Origin: Candidatus Omnitrophota bacterium
GTDB lineage: Bacteria; Omnitrophota; Gorgyraeia; Gygaellales; Profunditerraquicolaceae
NCBI GenBank assembly: GCA_028706895.1
Contig: JAQTVG010000031.1
Span: 1-8,666 of the forward strand
Reading direction: 5' to 3'
DNA: 8,666 nt
In this document: positions 1 to 6,578 of the stretch, in pieces
Layout of the letters: every line of letters begins with the position of its first letter
Position numbering within the stretch: position 1 is the first letter of the stretch
Notes under the pieces: model-generated
What the model was told of the DNA's origin: nothing
What the model saw: the letters and a program-made list of their open reading frames with translations, nothing else
Databases searched by the model: none
Made by a program: the position numbers and the translations under genes

Positions 1-35
1 ACATAAGCGAGATCAAGAGGCTTGAGGAAAGTTAA
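1..35 (+). CDS. Possible 3' end of a convergent plus-strand gene (partial)
   Basis: Reading plus-strand frame 3 from base 3 gives the ten residues ISEIKRLEES and then a TAA stop at 33-35. The peptide is charged and helix-like, as in the tail of a soluble or coiled-coil protein, and its stop lies only five bases from the stop of the minus-strand operon. Convergent genes ending this close are common in compact genomes. With ten codons visible the family cannot be named, and the reading could be chance. The only minus-strand alternative is an ATG at 2-4 with no Shine-Dalgarno sequence ahead of it. Confidence 0.35.
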   Translation, partial: ISEIKRLEES

Positions 36-40
36 AAGCA

Positions 41-541
41 CTAGAGTTCTTTCAGGGTTTGCGCTAGAGTATTGGAAATCAATTTTGCGCAGGATTTAAC
101 TTCTTTTGATAAGGAACCGGCAAATTTAAGGGTTTTTGGCTGTATGGCGATGATTATGACTTTGCAGCTTAAAGAAATAATCAGATAGTCTACCATTATT
201 TTTAACGGTAACTGGTGTGTAGAAAACGAGACATTAGCGATCCTTTCTGGCTCTAGCAGCTTAACCGCGCCCGCTTTCTTTCCCATGTCCGCAGAATCAA
301 TTATTATAATATGAGTGGGCTTGAATTTCTTTATCTCTCCGGTGACATTCTCCGGGGCGCTAAACCCAAAAAAAACTTTTAATGTCGGCCTTCCGTTTTT
401 TTTCTTAAAGCTTTTTTGAATAAAATCCGCCGCTAGCATCCCCGCCGCGTCATCGGCTCTTAAATCAGAACCTACGCCTAAGACGGCAATCCTCTTTGCT
501 TTTTTAAGTTTAAGTCTAAGGAGTGTTTTTAGGGCTGGCAT
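41..541 (-). CDS. hycI: HycI-type hydrogenase maturation endopeptidase
   Basis: This 166-residue protein is a nickel-dependent protease of the HycI/HybD family (peptidase family M52). The family cuts the C-terminal tail off the [NiFe] hydrogenase large subunit once nickel has been inserted. The fold signature GVGSDLRADDAAG is at residues 22-34, a SAPEN motif at 61-65, IDSADMG at 81-87 and STHQLPL at 107-113. By comparison with E. coli HycI (D16, D62, H90), the nickel-sensing ligands should be D31, D82 and H109; all are present. The length is close to HycI (156). The ATG at 539-541 lies inside the end of the ferredoxin-subunit gene (26-base overlap) and is preceded by AAAGG at nine bases. It is the last gene of the operon, and its likely substrate is the large subunit encoded at 1822-3063, which has a cleavable tail. 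The soluble protein should act in the cytoplasm. The family assignment is secure. Confidence 0.93.
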   Translation of the reverse strand: MPALKTLLRLKLKKAKRIAVLGVGSDLRADDAAGMLAADFIQKSFKKKNGRPTLKVFFGFSAPENVTGEIKKFKPTHIIIIDSADMGKKAGAVKLLEPERIANVSFSTHQLPLKIMVDYLIISLSCKVIIIAIQPKTLKFAGSLSKEVKSCAKLISNTLAQTLKEL

Positions 542-884
542 TAAAAACTACCTTTAATTTCCTGCTGTCCAGCTGGGCAAGTTCGACATCTTTTGTGGCC
601 TCGAGGGCTTTTTTAAGGCAGGAGTCAACGCATTGCGCGCAGTATATGCACTTGCCAAGGTCAATTTCAGCTTCAAACTGCTTATCGCCTATTTTATTAA
701 TCGTGATCGCGCCTGTCGGACAGTCGCGCATGCACATCTTACAGCCAATGCACTTCTCGGGATAAAACTTCAATTTGCCCCTGAATTTATCCGGCATCTC
801 AAAGGCTACTGCGGGATATTTAATCGTAACCGGCTTTTTAAAAAATGAGCGCATTACTTCTATAATCATTCTTCCGGGTTTCAT
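516..884 (-). CDS. mbhN: Group 4 hydrogenase 2[4Fe-4S] ferredoxin-like subunit (NuoI/MbhN-like)
   Basis: This 122-residue subunit carries two [4Fe-4S] clusters that link the electron donor to the hydrogenase small subunit. The first motif has cysteines at 45, 48, 51 and 55 followed by the usual proline. The second has cysteines at 79, 82, 85 and 89, but a leucine replaces the proline after the last cysteine. The N-terminal 40 residues contain no membrane span and resemble the docking segment of NuoI/MbhN/HycF proteins (KPGRMIIEVMRSFFKKP). The ATG at 882-884 overlaps the stop of the NuoH-like gene by four bases (ATGA), typical of translational coupling. No NuoE, NuoF or NuoG gene is present, so this protein is the probable entry point for electrons from reduced ferredoxin. 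That donor is inferred from related Mbh and Ech enzymes, not seen directly. Confidence 0.92.
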   Translation of the reverse strand: MKPGRMIIEVMRSFFKKPVTIKYPAVAFEMPDKFRGKLKFYPEKCIGCKMCMRDCPTGAITINKIGDKQFEAEIDLGKCIYCAQCVDSCLKKALEATKDVELAQLDSRKLKVVFNASPKNTP

Positions 885-1822
885 CGTATTAGTTTCGCCT
901 TTAATATAAGGTTAATAAAAACCTGCAGGAGCGCCAGAGGCGTTAAAATCTTCCAGCAAAAAGTTATCATCTGGTCCAGGCGTAGCCTTGCTGCCACGGT
1001 CCGGGCGAGAGATAGCAGGGAAACAATAAACATAACTTTTGATATAAACAGGATAAATCCTAGGCCTGGACCGAGGTTAAAAGAAAAAGGCAGGAATACC
1101 GCTGCCAACAACGCAGAGCCAACTATCATTTCTATATCAGTACTTAAGCGTAAAAACGCCAAGAGCCTCCCGGAGTATTCCGTGAAACTGCCGGCGACAA
1201 TTTCCGTCTCAGCCTCAGGGATATCAAAAGGAGTTTTTTCGAGCTTTCCTAACAATGCCAATAGGCAGACCGCGAAACCAACAAAGTTACATAACCATAG
1301 CCAGCCGTGTTGGCTGTAAAAAGAAACAAGTTCTGACAGACTCCAAGTGTCAGCAAGAAGCGCGCTGGCTAAAATTCCCATAAACAAAGGCACCTCGTAA
1401 GTAAACAGCTGGGTGATCGTGCGTACAGAGCCCAGGCGGGCAAACAGGCTTGATGAATACCAGCCTCCCACGAAAAATCCCAATGTCGGTATTGTCAATA
1501 AATAGAGCACGACGATTACATCTCCATTGAAGGATAATAAGGCCGTATTATTCCATAGCGGGATGTAGAAAGACGCTGTCACAACCGATGCCAGAACAAA
1601 TACCGGCATAACCTTGAAGATATTCTGGTTTGCAGCCTCAGGAATAACATCCTCTTTCGCGCAAAGCTTGATAAAATCCGCTAATGGCTGAAACCACGGC
1701 GGGCCGACTCTATTTTGCAGGCGCGCGTAGAGTTTTCTATCGTAGAATTCCGCGGCCAAGGCGAACAGGCTTAAAAAAGCAAACCCGGGAAAGACTAAAA
1801 TATAGAATAGGTCTTTGAACAT
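881..1822 (-). CDS. mbhM: NuoH/MbhM-like membrane anchor subunit of group 4 hydrogenase
   Basis: This is a 313-residue integral membrane protein of the NuoH / HycD / MbhM family, with about eight hydrophobic segments. It anchors the hydrophilic hydrogenase module and forms the start of the ion pathway in the membrane arm. Family hallmarks are the DRKLYARLQNRVGPPWFQPLADF region at residues 28-50 and the acidic loop EKTPFDIPEAETEIVAG at 195-211, which corresponds to the conserved TPFDLPEAE loop of complex I subunit H. E203, E205 and E207 are the loop acids expected to couple redox chemistry to proton movement. The length is normal for the family. The ATG at 1820-1822 shares one base with the stop of the large-subunit gene (TGATG). 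The only purine-rich stretch upstream (GAGGGA) is about 14 bases away, so initiation probably relies on coupling. Confidence 0.95.
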   Translation of the reverse strand: MFKDLFYILVFPGFAFLSLFALAAEFYDRKLYARLQNRVGPPWFQPLADFIKLCAKEDVIPEAANQNIFKVMPVFVLASVVTASFYIPLWNNTALLSFNGDVIVVLYLLTIPTLGFFVGGWYSSSLFARLGSVRTITQLFTYEVPLFMGILASALLADTWSLSELVSFYSQHGWLWLCNFVGFAVCLLALLGKLEKTPFDIPEAETEIVAGSFTEYSGRLLAFLRLSTDIEMIVGSALLAAVFLPFSFNLGPGLGFILFISKVMFIVSLLSLARTVAARLRLDQMITFCWKILTPLALLQVFINLILKAKLIR

Positions 1823-3063
1823 CAGCTTGTTTTGAATCCCTCTTTTAGCTTCTTATTTAAACTGCTAAAGTCTATGCCGCGTTTACGGTGCCAATCAATG
1901 CTATATGCATGCAGCTCCGGCCAAGTCAATACCTCTTTTTTCCTGGCGTCGTCTAGGTAAGATATCTCTATGGACCTGTCAGTGCAGGAAAAACAAGGAT
2001 CAATAGCAGCAATGACTATAGGCATATCTGCGAGGAATCTATCTTTTAACATGTGCTTGACTGCCTGGACGTTAGCCAAAGTCGGGGCTCTTATTTTTAC
2101 TCTTTCCGGTTTCTCGCCGCCGTTAGACTTTACGAAATGCACGTCTTCTCCGCGCGGGGCCTCATAACGGCTGATAGCTTCTCCGGCAGGAATCTTGCGC
2201 GGAGCCTTGATGGCGATTGGGCCGGCAGGTAAATTCTCCAAGACCTGGCGGATTATCTTGAAAGACTCCAGGAGTTCTTTTAAGCGTACGACGGTTCTGC
2301 CGTAGACATCAGAGTGATTATCCGTAATGACATCGAAGGAAACATCAGCATATGCTGCATAAGGATCATCTTTACGTACATCGCGTTTAACGCCGGAAGC
2401 GCGGGCAGTTGGCCCGACCGCATCAAGCCTTAGAGCGTCTTCATAAGAAAGCACGCCAACTCCGGATAACCTTTTTATGATAGTGACTTCGCTAGTAGCA
2501 ATCTCTATATAATACTTGGTACGCTCCTGCAGGGTATCAACTGCTTTGAGCGCATCCTTTACCTGCGAGACGTCGATATCCCGCCTTACTCCGCCGATGG
2601 TATTCATGCCGTAGTTTACGCGGTTACCGGTAAACTGCGCCAGGATATCCATGACTATCTCGCGGTCGCGCCAGGTATACATTAAAAGAGTATCAAATCC
2701 TATTTCGTGGCCGGCTACGCCAAGCCAGAGCAAATGACTATGCACCCTCTCCAGCTCCGCGATCAATGTCCTTAAATATTTTGCCCGGCTAGGAATTTCT
2801 AAGCCGGCGATCTCTTCAACTGCTTGGACAAAACAGGTTGAATGCGAATGCGAGCATATACCGCAAACGCGCTCGACCAGGTACACGTCTTGTAAAAACG
2901 TCCTTTCTTCGCAGGCCTTTTCTATCCCCCGATGATTATAACCCAGCCTTATATCCACGCCCAAGATCTTCTCGCCTTTTAAGGCCACGCTAAAACTCTC
3001 CGGCTCCTTAAGCGCAGGGTGCTGCGGCCCGATAGGAATTTTAAATTTATGTGAATCGTGCAT
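1822..3063 (-). CDS. mbhL: Group 4 [NiFe] hydrogenase catalytic large subunit (NuoD/MbhL-like)
   Basis: This 413-residue protein is the catalytic subunit holding the NiFe(CN)2CO site that interconverts protons and H2. The L1 motif is ERVCGICSHSH at residues 64-74, with nickel ligands C67 and C70 and the following H74. The L2 motif is DPCFSCTDR at 355-363, with ligands C357 and C360. All four ligands are intact, which separates it from NuoD of complex I and from cysteine-less relatives. The N-terminal PIGPQHPALKEP at 10-21 is the usual group 4/NuoD signature. HycE of E. coli is cut after the Arg of its CTER motif; by analogy cleavage here would fall between R363 and S364 and remove a 50-residue tail, matching the hycI-like gene at the operon end. 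The ATG at 3061-3063 has a strong AAAAGGAG six bases upstream. Overall similarity is to Mbh-type (Mrp-linked) group 4 enzymes; the exact subgroup cannot be fixed without a tree. Confidence 0.96.
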   Translation of the reverse strand: MHDSHKFKIPIGPQHPALKEPESFSVALKGEKILGVDIRLGYNHRGIEKACEERTFLQDVYLVERVCGICSHSHSTCFVQAVEEIAGLEIPSRAKYLRTLIAELERVHSHLLWLGVAGHEIGFDTLLMYTWRDREIVMDILAQFTGNRVNYGMNTIGGVRRDIDVSQVKDALKAVDTLQERTKYYIEIATSEVTIIKRLSGVGVLSYEDALRLDAVGPTARASGVKRDVRKDDPYAAYADVSFDVITDNHSDVYGRTVVRLKELLESFKIIRQVLENLPAGPIAIKAPRKIPAGEAISRYEAPRGEDVHFVKSNGGEKPERVKIRAPTLANVQAVKHMLKDRFLADMPIVIAAIDPCFSCTDRSIEISYLDDARKKEVLTWPELHAYSIDWHRKRGIDFSSLNKKLKEGFKTS

Positions 3064-3069
3064 AATATT

Positions 3070-3077
3070 CTCCTTTT
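3070..3077 (-). promoter_or_regulatory. Strong Shine-Dalgarno site for the large-subunit gene
   Basis: The minus strand reads AAAAGGAG here, six bases before the ATG at 3061-3063. It sits in the 12-base gap after the NuoC-like gene, one of the two widest gaps in the operon. It supports the chosen start and suggests efficient independent initiation for the catalytic subunit. Confidence 0.7.
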
Positions 3078-3537
3078 ATTTATTTTCCAAAGACTTAGGA
3101 TCCCAGTCTTTGCGCAATGGGAATTGGCCTTTCGGCCAATCATCCGGCAAGGGATAGCGGTTACCCTCAGGTAAGCCCTCAACCTTCATCCCGAATAAAT
3201 CCATTAATTCTCTTTCGTAAATCTCTGCTCCGGCATAATAATTAATTATGGTCTTCAATACCGGATTTTCTTTAGATACGCTTGTTTTTATATTTAAAAT
3301 ATTTCCGTTATCCTGGGCCAGATGGTAGATAAGGATGAATTTTTCTATCTCATCTAATCCGGTAATGGTGCATAGGTGCGGGAAGCCGATTTTTTTAACG
3401 CAATAATCAAAAACCTCTAAAAATTGAGCCTGGCTAACCTCTAAAAATATGCGCCTAGGCCGCTGGATTATAATGCTCGCCGCGATATTTGCGAACTTTT
3501 CCTTTAAATCATTTACTATTATCTCTTCTTGTGTCAT
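3076..3537 (-). CDS. mbhK: NuoC/MbhK-like hydrogenase subunit
   Basis: This 153-residue soluble subunit is of the complex I 30-kDa (NuoC/HycE N-domain/MbhK) family. It packs against the large subunit and stabilises the connection of the peripheral module. The conserved C-terminal signature is clear: AEIYERELMDLFGMKVEGLP at residues 104-123, then YPLPDDWPKGQFPLRKDW at 128-145, matching the family pattern ERExxDLFGxxFxGHPxxxRxLLPDDW...PLRKDY. The N-terminal half (1-95) is variable, as is usual. It is a separate gene, as in Mbh, rather than fused to the large subunit as in E. coli HycE. The ATG at 3535-3537 has a modest AGAGG five bases upstream and follows the small-subunit stop by nine bases. 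No metal ligands are expected or seen. Confidence 0.93.
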   Translation of the reverse strand: MTQEEIIVNDLKEKFANIAASIIIQRPRRIFLEVSQAQFLEVFDYCVKKIGFPHLCTITGLDEIEKFILIYHLAQDNGNILNIKTSVSKENPVLKTIINYYAGAEIYERELMDLFGMKVEGLPEGNRYPLPDDWPKGQFPLRKDWDPKSLENK

Positions 3538-3546
3538 GCCAACCTC

Positions 3547-3981
3547 TTATTTCTCTTTTAAGCTGCTCAAAAGTTTTACCACTCCGTCAATTATTGCCTT
3601 TGGGCTTGCCGGACAACCCGGAATATAGGCAGCGACAGGAATAGCAGAATCAATGCCCGCCTTGACATTATAACAGCCTTTAAAAACACCGCCAGTACAA
3701 GAGCAAGTTCCCACGGCGATGACAAATTTTGGTTCGGGCATCTGCTCATATATGCGCACTAACCTGTCTTCTATCTGGCGGGTAACCGGACCGGAACAAA
3801 CAAGGATATCAGCGTGCCGGGGAGTGCCTTTTAATTGTATGCCAAAACGCTCAAGGTCATAACGCGGGGTCAATGCCGCGATGATCTCGATATCGCAGGC
3901 ATTACAGGCCCCGGTATTAAAATGCAGCAGCCAGGGCGATTTAATCCTTGCCCAATTTACTATATTACTAACCGTGCTCAT
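3547..3981 (-). CDS. mbhJ: Group 4 [NiFe] hydrogenase small subunit (NuoB/MbhJ-like)
   Basis: This 144-residue electron-transfer subunit carries the single [4Fe-4S] cluster next to the NiFe site. The GACNACDIE motif at residues 25-33 supplies C26 and C29, the CxxC pair typical of group 4 hydrogenases in place of the adjacent Cys-Cys of NuoB in complex I. The remaining ligands should be C93 in VGTCSC and C123 in IPGCPASP. Three further cysteines (62, 95, 103) are not expected to bind this cluster. There is no Tat signal and none of the extra clusters found in uptake-hydrogenase small subunits, so it faces the cytoplasm. The ATG at 3979-3981 follows AAGGAG by about nine bases. The stop of the NuoA-like gene lies five bases upstream. 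It pairs with the large subunit encoded two genes downstream. Confidence 0.95.
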   Translation of the reverse strand: MSTVSNIVNWARIKSPWLLHFNTGACNACDIEIIAALTPRYDLERFGIQLKGTPRHADILVCSGPVTRQIEDRLVRIYEQMPEPKFVIAVGTCSCTGGVFKGCYNVKAGIDSAIPVAAYIPGCPASPKAIIDGVVKLLSSLKEK

Positions 3982-3986
3982 AATGA

Positions 3987-4319
3987 TTAGCTCCTTAATA
4001 AAATATACAGCCCCAATACGGCGGCTAAAACATAAATAATTGCAATGGCAAAAGTTTTAAAAGTCTCCATGGGCACAGTAGTCATAATAAGCGTGGCCAC
4101 GTGCGCCAGGGTGAAAAAGAACGCAAAAGGGAAAAATTCGCTGTAGTCGGGCTGAGCCATGTTATTATAGCTATCTTCACCGCAGGCATAAGATTTACCC
4201 GAACCGGCTGAATGCTTATTAGCCTTAAATGAAACCCTGGACAAAATCCGCGAGATTATAAAAATAATAATAAATAACAATATGAAAGCGACCGGCGGCT
4301 GGAGTAGTAATTTTTGCAT
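3987..4319 (-). CDS. nuoA: NuoA-like membrane subunit
   Basis: This is a 110-residue membrane protein of the complex I subunit A (NuoA/ND3) family with three predicted spans, roughly residues 9-28, 60-82 and 87-108. The loop after the first span has KSYACGED (42-49), corresponding to the YECG loop of NuoA with its conserved cysteine (C46 here). It is followed by PDYSEFFPFAFFF at 57-69, matching the acidic-aromatic start of the second span. In complex I this subunit sits beside NuoH and NuoJ and links the peripheral arm to the membrane arm; the same place is inferred here, where MbhI sits in Mbh. The ATG at 4317-4319 has AAAGGG about seven bases upstream and lies three bases after the NuoK-like stop. 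It is closer to true NuoA than one would expect for a hydrogenase operon. Confidence 0.88.
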   Translation of the reverse strand: MQKLLLQPPVAFILLFIIIFIISRILSRVSFKANKHSAGSGKSYACGEDSYNNMAQPDYSEFFPFAFFFTLAHVATLIMTTVPMETFKTFAIAIIYVLAAVLGLYILLRS

Positions 4320-4322
4320 ATC

Positions 4323-4643
4323 TTAGCCCTTTATATTCTTCAATCCCCTGACATCCAAAGAATTGTTATGGCGGTGAATACCCAAAACTATGCCCATTGA
4401 AACAGTCATAACCACAACCTCAATCACTATCAATGTAATCACCAACGCCTGTGTCAGGGCAAGGTGGCCGCCGGCAAAACCCACGACAACCAGCAATAAA
4501 GTTACTGCCTTGATTAAAAGCTCAAGACCGATAAGGGCCCGGACCAGATTAAGCGTGGCAAGTACGCAGTAGAGGCCGATTATAAAAAGCATGGCAATGA
4601 ATACGCCAAACGGCCAGAAAATATGCAGGACGTCAAAGCTCAT
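4323..4643 (-). CDS. nuoK: NuoK-like membrane subunit
   Basis: This 106-residue protein has three membrane spans and belongs to the NuoK / MrpC superfamily. It retains both buried glutamates known to be important for proton transfer in NuoK (E36 and E72 in E. coli): here E41 in LIGLELLIKA and E75 in LIVIEVVVM. The spacing fits NuoK better than MrpC, which is encoded separately at 6575-6913. The window therefore holds two K-like subunits. It lies between NuoJ-like and NuoA-like genes. The ATG at 4641-4643 overlaps the NuoJ-like stop by four bases and is preceded by GAAGGAAGG at five bases. The likely role is part of the ion channel between the NuoH-like anchor and the antiporter subunits. HyfE- or EhaB-like naming would also be defensible. 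Confidence 0.85.
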   Translation of the reverse strand: MSFDVLHIFWPFGVFIAMLFIIGLYCVLATLNLVRALIGLELLIKAVTLLLVVVGFAGGHLALTQALVITLIVIEVVVMTVSMGIVLGIHRHNNSLDVRGLKNIKG

Positions 4644-5128
4644 TTTTTCCTTCCTTCTCTAAATAATATTGTAACCCCAAAAACACCGCTCAGTAATATA
4701 ATAATCTGGCCGATCAAATCCAGCTGCCTCACCTGCCACAAGATCTGGCGCACATCATGTATTGTCTCTCTTGGGGCGAATCTAAAATCCAGCGGAATTT
4801 TTATCAGGCTTAAGGCAGCGCCTGCGCCTGCTATAACCAGCGGCAGATACCAGAACCGGGTCATCCTCGCTTTCATATGCTTAAGCGTCTCTTGCCGGCT
4901 CATAGGCTCAGTAAGGCTTATTGTGCTGATAAATAATACCGAGATCAATCCTGAACAAACCGAGAGTTCGAAGACAGCTGCAAGAGGAGAATTTAACCTG
5001 AACATAAGTATGGTCAAAACTATGCTCGTAAGCGCAAGGCCCAAGGCAGAGCGCAGCAGGCTCCTCGTCATCACCGTCCAGAGGCTGGCTAAAATAAGAC
5101 ATACCAGTATAATTAAGTTAACAGTCAA
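4640..5128 (-). CDS. nuoJ: NuoJ-like membrane subunit, TTG start
   Basis: This is a 162-residue membrane protein with about five spans and the NuoJ pattern: SPLAAVFELSVCSGLISVLFIS at residues 47-68 resembles the third span of NuoJ, and DLIGQIIILLSGVFGVTILF closes the protein at 137-156. A basic, cytoplasmic-looking loop lies at 74-91. The first codon is TTG at 5126-5128. In frame upstream there is a stop after three codons, and AGGAG lies six bases ahead, so no ATG alternative exists before residue 20. The gene starts one base after the mrpD stop. It is a little shorter than E. coli NuoJ (184). The fused MbhD/E protein at 7307-7840 is a second J-like module. It probably forms part of the hydrophilic axis in the membrane with the NuoK-like neighbour. 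Family call is by pattern only. Confidence 0.78.
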   Translation of the reverse strand: MTVNLIILVCLILASLWTVMTRSLLRSALGLALTSIVLTILMFRLNSPLAAVFELSVCSGLISVLFISTISLTEPMSRQETLKHMKARMTRFWYLPLVIAGAGAALSLIKIPLDFRFAPRETIHDVRQILWQVRQLDLIGQIIILLSGVFGVTILFREGRKK

Positions 5129-5129
5129 T

Positions 5130-6578
5130 TTATACTCCTAAAAAATTCCAAAATGGGACAAAAATCGAGTTTACTAAAAATGGGAACGCTACCCCCACTA
5201 CCGCTATAATTGATGCTAGTATTATGGAGGCCAGAGAAAAACCAAAACCTGCCTCTTTTATCCCTGATAATTCCTGGTTTGGCTCGCTGAAAAATATCTT
5301 TCTCTGCATCAGGAGAAAATAAGCCAGCGTCAATATGCTTGCCAAGACAGCTATCAGCGCGTAAATATAATGGCCTGAAATCCAAAGCGCCATAATGATT
5401 ATAAGTTTACTCCAAAAACCAGCCAGCGGAGGCAGGCCTGCCGCGGAAAGGCTGGCCATGACCGACGTCACCGCGGTAAGGGGCATCTTCGCGGCTAACC
5501 CTGATAATTTATCCATATTCCTTGAGCCGGTCTGTGATTCAACAGCAGCTGAATTTATGAATAGAAGCGATTTAAAGATTGAATGATTGAATAAATGGAA
5601 CGCCGCTCCGGCAATACCAATCAGGCTGCCGCAGCCTAAACCGATTATAATATAGCCTACCTGGCTTATGCTTGAATAGGCAAACATCCTTTTCATATCG
5701 TTCTGGGCTATCGCCAAAAACGCGCCCGCGATCATTGAAACCAACCCAAGCACCATAAGGACAAGCAATAAATTACTGGTGGCGCCGATCACACTGAAGA
5801 AAACCCTGAGCATCGCGTAAATACCCAGCGTCTTGATAAACACGCCCGAAAGCGTCGCGGACACCGGCGTGGGCGCGGAAGAATGCGCGTCGGGAAGCCA
5901 GGCGTGGAACGGCACGAGCGCCGCCTTAAGGGCGAAACCCGCCAGAAATAAAACGGATACGAAATTTATTAAAAATGCGCGCGGCTTACCCGCTAAAACC
6001 GCCGCAATATCAAACATGCTTAAAGTGGAGGTGTAACTATATAACAGCGCTATCCCTAAAAGTATAAATAATGAGGCTATCGAGCCCATTATCGCGTATT
6101 TAAACGCTGCCTCAAGGCTTGAGGCCTCTGTCCCAAAAGCAACAAGCGCATACGCTGAAATAGAGGCCAGTTCCAGAAACACATATAGATTAAATAGATC
6201 CCCGCTTATTATTACGCCATTCATGCCCACGAGCATAAGCATATACAGGGCGTGAAATTTCCATTTCTCAGTGTAGGAGTTCATATAGTTTATTGAATAT
6301 ATCATTACCAGCAGGCTGATAAGATTTACGGTCACCAGCATGAATACCGCAAGGCCGTCCGCGACAACGCAGATCCCGGCCGGAGGCAGCCAACCGCCTA
6401 TTTTGTACACAAGGATATGACAGGTATTTACCAGATTTAAGGTATATAAGGAAGCTGCGAACAAAATCACCGTAGTCAAATTGGCCGCGCTGTCGCTAAA
6501 ATTCTTTACATATCTTCCTGCGAGCCCTATTAAAAAAGCAGCAGCAATAGGCGTGATTACAAAAAATATCAAAATCAT
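5130..6578 (-). CDS. mrpD: MrpD/MbhH-like proton-conducting antiporter subunit
   Basis: This is a 482-residue, roughly 14-span protein of the NuoL/M/N-MrpA/D family that carries H+ (or exchanges Na+ and H+) across the membrane. Key ion-path residues are present: E136 in FLELASISAYAL (span 5), K218 in GFALKAALVPFHAWLPDAH (span 7), K249 in SGVFIKTLGIYA (span 8), H328 and H332 around HLFNHSIFKSLLF, and K391 in PPLAGFWSKL (span 12). The HAWLPDAHSSAPTPVSA stretch is diagnostic. Length fits MrpD (about 490). The ATG at 6576-6578 overlaps the mrpC stop by four bases, and a perfect AGGAGG lies eight bases upstream. The B-C-D gene order is that of Mrp and of the antiporter part of Mbh operons. Whether Na+ or H+ is transported cannot be read from the sequence. 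Confidence 0.94.
   Translation of the reverse strand: MILIFFVITPIAAAFLIGLAGRYVKNFSDSAANLTTVILFAASLYTLNLVNTCHILVYKIGGWLPPAGICVVADGLAVFMLVTVNLISLLVMIYSINYMNSYTEKWKFHALYMLMLVGMNGVIISGDLFNLYVFLELASISAYALVAFGTEASSLEAAFKYAIMGSIASLFILLGIALLYSYTSTLSMFDIAAVLAGKPRAFLINFVSVLFLAGFALKAALVPFHAWLPDAHSSAPTPVSATLSGVFIKTLGIYAMLRVFFSVIGATSNLLLVLMVLGLVSMIAGAFLAIAQNDMKRMFAYSSISQVGYIIIGLGCGSLIGIAGAAFHLFNHSIFKSLLFINSAAVESQTGSRNMDKLSGLAAKMPLTAVTSVMASLSAAGLPPLAGFWSKLIIIMALWISGHYIYALIAVLASILTLAYFLLMQRKIFFSEPNQELSGIKEAGFGFSLASIILASIIAVVGVAFPFLVNSIFVPFWNFLGV
5135..5139 (-). promoter_or_regulatory. Shine-Dalgarno site fixing the TTG start of the NuoJ-like gene
   Basis: The minus strand reads AGGAG here, inside the last codons of mrpD. 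Six bases separate it from the TTG at 5126-5128. With an in-frame stop at 5138-5140 just upstream and no ATG nearby, it decides the start. Confidence 0.75.

Noticed and set aside
13..25. Inverted repeat TCAAG-AGG-CTTGA as an operon terminator
   Set aside because: The stem is only five base pairs with a three-base loop, no T-run follows on either strand, and it may lie within coding sequence.
4623..5141. Long plus-strand open frame of 172 codons opposite the NuoJ-like gene
   Set aside because: It lies antisense to a well-supported membrane-subunit gene, its protein has no recognisable family features, and it runs past the gene junctions. It is a shadow frame.
881..6578. Interpretation as respiratory complex I (nuo operon)
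   Set aside because: The large subunit keeps both NiFe-binding CxxC pairs, the small subunit has CxxC instead of adjacent cysteines, NuoE/F/G are absent, and a HycI-type protease and Mrp subunits are present.
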